NCBI RefSeq assembly: GCF_035083965.1
Contig: NC_089727.1
Span: forward strand, 8,995,501 to 9,059,500
DNA from: Branchiostoma lanceolatum
Taxonomy: Eukaryota > Chordata > Leptocardii > Amphioxiformes > Branchiostomatidae
Reading direction: 5' to 3'
Length of the DNA stretch: 64,000 bases
A program made the position numbers and the translations under genes. Position 1 is the stretch's first letter. Each line of letters starts with the position of its first letter. Of this stretch, positions 60,301 through 64,000 are shown in pieces. A model generated the notes under the pieces. The model ran no database searches, had not been told where the DNA came from, and saw only the letters and a list, made by a program, of their open reading frames with translations.

Positions 60301-63300
60301 GTGTACCTGCTGATTGACACCTCAGAGTCCATGAGGGATAGGCTCCCCTTCGTCAAAGAGAAGCTTTTCCAACTCATGCAGGTAAAAACATCCTATTTCA
60401 CTTTTTTTCCCATAGGCATCTTCTGTAGATAAAACTGTACATCTTGAAACGATTGTATTATATGCAATGAATGCAGCTGCAAGACGTTTTGACGACTGCA
60501 GTTGCAGAGAATGTGAAGTAGTAAATGTACATGTAGTAGATATTTGTTTTGTGATGGTAATACAAAACCGATACAGTTACTCTCACAGTTCGGCTGCTTT
60601 TGTTGCAATAACCCGCATTTGCATTTCCATAGGAACAATTGAGACACAAAGCCAAGTTCAACATTGTGAAGTTCGACACCCGGGCCATCCCCTGGCGTGA
60701 CCGCCTAGCGGACGTGAACGAACAGAACCTGGAGAACGCGTGGCAGTGGGTGAAGGGTCTGACGGCGGGCGGAACCACGAACACACTCGCTTCCATCAGA
60801 CTAGCACTGGCTGATCACAACACACACGCTATCTACCTGCTAACAGATGGCAGGCCAGATCAGGTGGGAACAGTGTTTCTTTGTTTCTCACTGCAGCTGT
60901 GACAATTGGTCTAATAAATCTTGAAACTTTTGCTGTGGTTTTACTTTCATAGTTTTTATATTGACCACCCCACCACGAATATGTGTCTCTAAAGTATTAC
61001 TATTCTACTGCAGAAAAATTGTTTCAACTGCAAATTTTGAAACACTGCAAAAATCTTCTTTTCCCACCACGTACCGTAAAATTAAACCACTGAAAGCAAA
61101 TGAATTTACAGTAACTTCTTTGTATTGCTTGCAATCTTTGCCGAAAGCGTAGATGACTTAACTTAAAAGTGCATTTGGTTATATATGTCTTCAGAATTAG
61201 AATGGTACATTTGTACTTTTTGTTGCACATTCACAATTAGAAAAGAGTATTTTTTTCCAAATGAAGTTGGATTTCCTTGTAGAATTCCTTTTTTGCCAAT
61301 TATGATTTTCCAAGTTGAACATAGATGATTTTGCAGCTGGGAGAGTAAACCAATGTTCTTGTGTGTTTCCAGCTGCCCAAGACAATCCTGGCGCAGGTGC
61401 AGCTGCACCCCCAGGTGCCCATTCACACCATCTCCTTCAACTGTGACGATATTGAGGCCAACCGCTTCCTGGCACAGATGTCACATGACACCAACGGGAG
61501 ATACCACTACTACTCCACTGACGGGAGGGACCCAGAGGGACCAGAACCTTTTGAGGTGAGATTTGTTCAAACCGACTGATTTTGGTCTTTGTTGTCTCGA
61601 GTTTTAGAACGATGAAAGAAATCTACAGTCAAAACTGCCCAAGAAGACCACTCACAGGAACGATAAAATCTGGTCTATCTGGACAGTTGGTCACAATAGA
61701 CAGGATTCTTACTACTTGTGTCAATGGGAAAAATTATCTAAGGGGCCATCAAAAAGTGGTCACATTGGCCAGGGGGTCCCTATGTATGTAGAGGTGGTCA
61801 CTTGTACAGGTTTGACTGTATTTTCTTAAACACTGATTTCTATGCTTGACATGTTTATCATGAATTGACTTGACTCTTCTTTCCCCTCTTTCATGCTTAC
61901 TGAAAAGTATCAGACAAAAGGAAAAGTGGCCTTTGATAAAGAGCCAGTGGTACAGAAGCAATTTCTTGTACTCACGTTTTCCACCATCACAAGTTAGAAA
62001 ATAGTCACTATGATAAACAAATCATTTTTGTTTTTTTTGAGGCTCAATTTTAGTTCTGTAAAATAAACAGAACTACCATGGATGTGTATATCCCAAGCAG
62101 CACTATTCGCCTCTGTAAACCGCAAACATAAACCTTAAAGAACAGCTTACTTGCACCATGATGCTGAAACACAACCTTTCCCTGTCCCTGGTGCTGAACC
62201 CACGATGTTGGTAACACTTGCCTTCCTTTACAATGTGTATGCTGTAGGGGGCAAGCGAGATGTTATCATAAATACTCCTGTACATGCATGTAGGGCATGC
62301 ACACTGTGTCTTATTTGGTGTATGCTGTCATGGTAATGATTTGGCTTGCCCGTGCAATACCCAGAGTTCACCATTTTTTCCAGGATGCAAAAGGTTCTGC
62401 AATATGGCCTATTTAATGTTTCTGTTAGTTGTCAAGGCACTTTATCAGGAACATAAGCTCCTCATTTTACACTTTCTACTGGTGCCATGGGAACTTGTTA
62501 CCTTTGTGACTTGTTCTGTGTGTTCCGTTATTTGTTCAACCTTCCTGGCCACTTAGATTTCATAATAAAGGCAACTTTTTGGGGGCCAAATTTTTTCCCC
62601 CACATGTTCACTTTTGGGGTGCCATTTATATCAGTATTGCCTAATGTTGACAAACAAATGGTGTGATACATTTCTTGTACTCCTGTTCTGCCTCACAGAG
62701 TGAGGATATCCAGCTGCTGAAACAGGAGATAGAACGGGCCAAGAGTGACCTGGCCAAGGTGGCCCAGCTCAGGGACGAGTGTGCAATGTTGGACTGGAAG
62801 AACTCAGGCAGCAAGGCTATCAGGTCAGAGGATGGCTTATTTCTTATCTCCTGAAGTTTGCTGGCACTCACTATGAAATGTCTTTCTATCAGAATTTTAG
62901 ACTATAAATATATATGTTTCAGAGATTGCAGATTTGGCAGAACCAGTCATTCTACCAGTAGAGATCCCAATTGGAGTCCCTGTTGACTCGGAATCTCTAC
63001 TGGTAAAATCGCCAACTGTACTAGACTGACAGAGATCCTGAACACAATCTCTGTCGATACAGACTCTGATCCCAATCTCTATATTTAATAGATGTTTCAT
63101 AATGACCCTTGAGTTTAGGGTCAAGTACTGTAAATTCGTTTAATTTTGTGGGAGTTTTATTTTGCGTTAGTTGGGATAAGGACGTTTTTGTGGTGTTTTA
63201 AGTTCATGGTAAAAGAAATCTGTAGTACAGTTACTGTAGCCACTGAAATACATTGGAAACGCATCTGTTGTGTCTTAAATTCATGGTGAAGAGGTCTCCA

Positions 63301-63737
63301 CAAAAACTGTGAAAATAAGACTGCAGTAAATGTTGTACGATTTACAGTATGCAAACTCTTTATCAGCCATCTGAAGGCAACAAGGAACCTCTAGTGAAAA
63401 CAGTTGCTTGACTTACACCTGTGTTATTGTGCATACAGGAACCAGCGACCAGACTCCGCCTCCACCAGCTCCAGTAAGTCTCACCACTCCCGGTCCTCCT
63501 CAGGCCCCACCCCTCCCTCCACCCACCGTCCCTCCTCCGCCCCCTCACACCGCAGACCCATGACAGCCCTGGGGTTCTCCCACACCACCCCCAGCCACAC
63601 CCCCAGGTCTACTCCACGCCCGAGGACAGCCAACGGTTCCCGCAGCCCGGCGCACGCCGCTCACAGCCACGTCCGACACACACCACGTAGGCCCAGGAGT
63701 AGGACCTCTGATCTGCAGAAGAAGCCTCTATTTGCAG
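42302..63737 (+). CDS. VWA3A/VWA3B-like protein, 3' end beyond window
   Basis: Von Willebrand A-domain protein of the VWA3 type, a family linked by expression to motile cilia; A or B is not decided. Coding exons: 42302-42347, 50150-50380, 51933-52024, 52574-52824, 53310-53472, 54221-54390, 54856-55028, 57650-57714, 58722-58847, 59681-59835, 60243-60381, 60633-60863, 61373-61555, 62699-62823, 63439-63737, all in phase, 816 residues so far and open at the last donor (63738). Start MATTLDPVKIQAWRE. Two modules follow: WLTMYG...FKHSDG (about 64-93) with VWA1 (about 165-330), and WLENYG...FKHSDG (about 395-423) with VWA2 (about 508-680). VWA2 has a full MIDAS: D516-T-S518-E-S520, GGTT, and LTDG. 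VWA1 has D173-I-K-T-M instead. Residues from 680 are helical, then a Ser/Pro/His/Arg-rich tail. Confidence 0.9.
42538..42725. mobile_element. Diverged family B MITE copy
   Basis: TTTACTGTAAATGCC at the left and AAAACCATCACGAAAATTTT then CTACAGTA at the right, as in other family B copies. In intron 1 of the VWA3-like gene. Confidence 0.45.
43495..44560. repeat. Degenerate repeat with octamer motifs
   Basis: It begins TTACCTTCGTCAAGAAGGTTATT and contains units of about 130 bp, each with TTTGCATAATTAATGAG or a close variant (near 43655, 44113, 44241, 44373 and 44507). Exact octamers ATGCAAAT or ATTTGCAT are at 44096-44103, 44113-44120, 44241-44248, 44352-44359 and 44373-44380. In intron 1 of the VWA3-like gene. 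Confidence 0.6.
45885..46085 (-). repeat. Repeat family J copy
   Basis: TTTTAGCCAAGCACACTAGGTCA and GCAGAGGTTTGACGCCATAAGCTCCCTCAGACG are shared with 18900-19020. Confidence 0.5.
46500..47040. repeat. Tandem duplication, about 270-bp units
   Basis: GTTAACAGGTGGTTGTTTTGAGA, GGGCTGTCTCCAGGA, TTTTCTTGTTGGAAC and GGATGTCTAGCTAGT occur in the same order at 46528-46770 and 46817-47040. Diverged copies with small insertions. Confidence 0.7.
47502..48595. mobile_element. 1.1-kb element with TAACGTTGGGTAACATAAAT ends
   Basis: The left end TAACGTTGGGTAACATAAAT (47502) is the exact inverse of the right end (through 48595). The interior is more CpG-rich than the surroundings. A 68-codon frame at 47634-47840 has no recognisable domain. 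Non-autonomous DNA transposon in intron 1 of the VWA3-like gene. Confidence 0.75.
49176..49398. mobile_element. Family H MITE copy
   Basis: Ends AACATAATTGGACCAGG and the inverse of GGCGGGTTAATGTTAGTTG, with TCTCCAACCCAACGTCCCCC inside. Opposite orientation to the copies at 51.6 and 57.3 kb. Confidence 0.65.
50454..50593. mobile_element. MITE, 140 bp, long inverted ends
   Basis: Left ATAGGCTAGTTCACAGTTTG with AAGTGCACAT and the inverse of the right end ATAAGCTAGTTCACAGTTTG with AAGTGCACAT differ at one base. It starts 74 bp after exon 2 of the VWA3-like gene. Confidence 0.8.
51256..51398. mobile_element. Small inverted-repeat element
   Basis: CAAAGTTCTTTGTACACAACC (left) is inverted at the right end (GGTTGTGTACAAAGAACTTTG). 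Each arm is also partly palindromic (AAAGTTCTTT). Confidence 0.65.
51572..51777. mobile_element. Family H MITE copy
   Basis: Left TTAACATTAATCCGCCGGGT and the inverse of the right end TTAAACATAAATCCACCAGG. Core CACGTTGGGTTGGAGATCTG is shared with the other family H copies. Confidence 0.65.
53020..53220. repeat. Repeat family K copy
   Basis: GTTATCCACTGTGTTTAGGGCACGG and CCTTTCCTAAGGACACAATG match 14473-14600. It lies about 90 bp before exon 5 of the VWA3-like gene. Confidence 0.55.
54421..54744. mobile_element. MITE, 324 bp, ATTACCGGAATACAC ends
   Basis: Left ATTACCGGAATACACCAGAA and the inverse of the right end ATTTACCGGAATACACGAGA. The arms also share AGAAGGGTGAAATCTAC about 45 bp inside, so they run about 60 bp. 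It begins 30 bp after exon 6 of the VWA3-like gene. Confidence 0.8.
55050..55244. mobile_element. Family B MITE copy
   Basis: TTCCGGTGGTTTTATTTTTA at the left and AAAATAAAACCACTGCAAAAG with TCACAGTAG at the right. It starts about 20 bp after the donor of exon 7 of the VWA3-like gene. Confidence 0.65.
55245..56300. other. Intron 7 of the VWA3-like gene, plain part
   Basis: AT-rich intron sequence with no exon, RNA gene or clear repeat recognised. Confidence 0.35.
56305..56520 (+). repeat. tRNA-derived SINE-like copy, most complete
   Basis: Head GGTGGTCTTGTGGTTAGGATTG (A-box-like), then GGTTCTGGTTCGAATCCTTAG (B box), tail CCCCAATGTTGTGCCC and TTAGTTAGGGACG. It unites the partial copies at 6.2, 10.2 and 24.3 kb into one family. 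Confidence 0.7.
57301..57494. mobile_element. Family H MITE copy
   Basis: CTACATTAACATTAATCTGCC at the left and the inverse of CCTGGTGGAATTATGTTAG at the right; core GGGACGTTGGGTTGGAGAT. Ends about 155 bp before exon 8 of the VWA3-like gene. Confidence 0.65.
60915..61115. mobile_element. Family B MITE copy
   Basis: TGCTGTGGTTTTACTTTCATAG at the left and GTACCGTAAAATTAAACCAC with AATGAATTTACAGTAA at the right. In the intron between exons 12 and 13 of the VWA3-like gene. Confidence 0.65.
61624..61820. mobile_element. Family C MITE, nearly complete
   Basis: Left TACAGTCAAAACTGCCCAAG and the inverse of the right end TACAGTCAAACCTGTACAAG. Repeated GGTGGTCAC and GGTCTATCTGGACAG units inside. In the intron between exons 13 and 14 of the VWA3-like gene. 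Confidence 0.8.
62525..62635. mobile_element. Truncated family A MITE
   Basis: TTTGTTCAACCTTCCTGGCCACTTAGATTTC and TTTTGGGGTGCC match the internal and subterminal parts of family A, but terminal repeats are missing. About 60 bp before exon 14 of the VWA3-like gene. Confidence 0.5.
62925..63090. repeat. GAGATC-rich repeat (family I)
   Basis: Alternating CCAGTAGAGATCCC, GGAATCTCTACTGG, GACAGAGATCCTG and CAATCTCTGTCG units, inverted relative to each other, as at 34.1 kb. Confidence 0.5.
63126..63349. mobile_element. Family B MITE copy, well preserved
   Basis: Left TACTGTAAATTCGTTTAATT with TTGTGGGAGTTTTATTTTGC and right GAAAATAAGACTGCAGTAAA with ACGATTTACAGTA. Ends about 90 bp before exon 15 of the VWA3-like gene. 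Confidence 0.7.
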
Positions 63738-64000
63738 GTATGTTTTCCCTGTTAATCTTCTCCCTGCAGCCTAACCAATAAGGAATTGGGTGCCAAACAG
63801 CTACTTTAGAGTGCTAAAGGTTAAAGAAATGTTTTGTCAAAAGTGCCAAAAGTTCATATTTATCATAAAGCTACATGTATAACAGAGCATTATGGGTAAG
63901 GGAGTGAAGTTTGATTCCCTTGTCACCTTCGTGTACTGATTTATTGTTTTTCGAGTGTCTGTTTGTGTGCATTTTCACACTTATTTCCACATGCTAGGCA

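Overview
This is animal nuclear DNA, most likely amphioxus (Branchiostoma). The basis is spliced genes with short coding exons, deuterostome-like protein sequences, introns full of short inverted-repeat elements (MITEs), tRNA-derived SINE-like repeats and many ACATGTACATGT runs. The genus is an inference and no sequence search was run. Exon models were built by hand from splice sites, reading phase and remembered homologues. Every junction listed keeps frame.

Layout: five protein-coding genes. (1) VPS37A (+, 667-6560), an ESCRT-I subunit. (2) ETFDH (-, 22519-8480), the mitochondrial electron-transfer-flavoprotein:ubiquinone oxidoreductase, tail to tail with VPS37A. (3) MRPL44 (+, 22630-25062), mitochondrial ribosomal protein L44, head to head with ETFDH across about 110 bp. 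(4) A ZDHHC20-type palmitoyltransferase (-, 40980-27887). (5) A VWA3A/VWA3B-like protein (+, 42302 to beyond the window end), divergent from the ZDHHC gene. No rRNA, convincing functional tRNA or CRISPR array was seen.

Most notable observations: ETFDH carries two intact 82-nt versions of one exon (17744-17663 and 16917-16836) with equal phase. Including both would break the frame, so they look like mutually exclusive exons, and they encode the stretch thought to touch the inner membrane. The ZDHHC20 gene has two successive exons starting with the same GDG-FPTR motif. The VWA3-like protein is built from a duplicated module in which the first VWA domain has lost its metal site and the second keeps it. 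A three-layer transposon nest with an 8-bp hAT-type target duplication lies at 31.6-33.1 kb.

ETFDH and MRPL44 are both mitochondrial genes that share a short divergent promoter holding an AAGGTCA half-site. The other genes act in endosomal sorting, membrane protein lipidation and probably cilia, so there is no operon-like functional link among them. Non-coding space is dominated by about ten families of MITE- or SINE-like repeats, several within a few tens of bases of splice sites.
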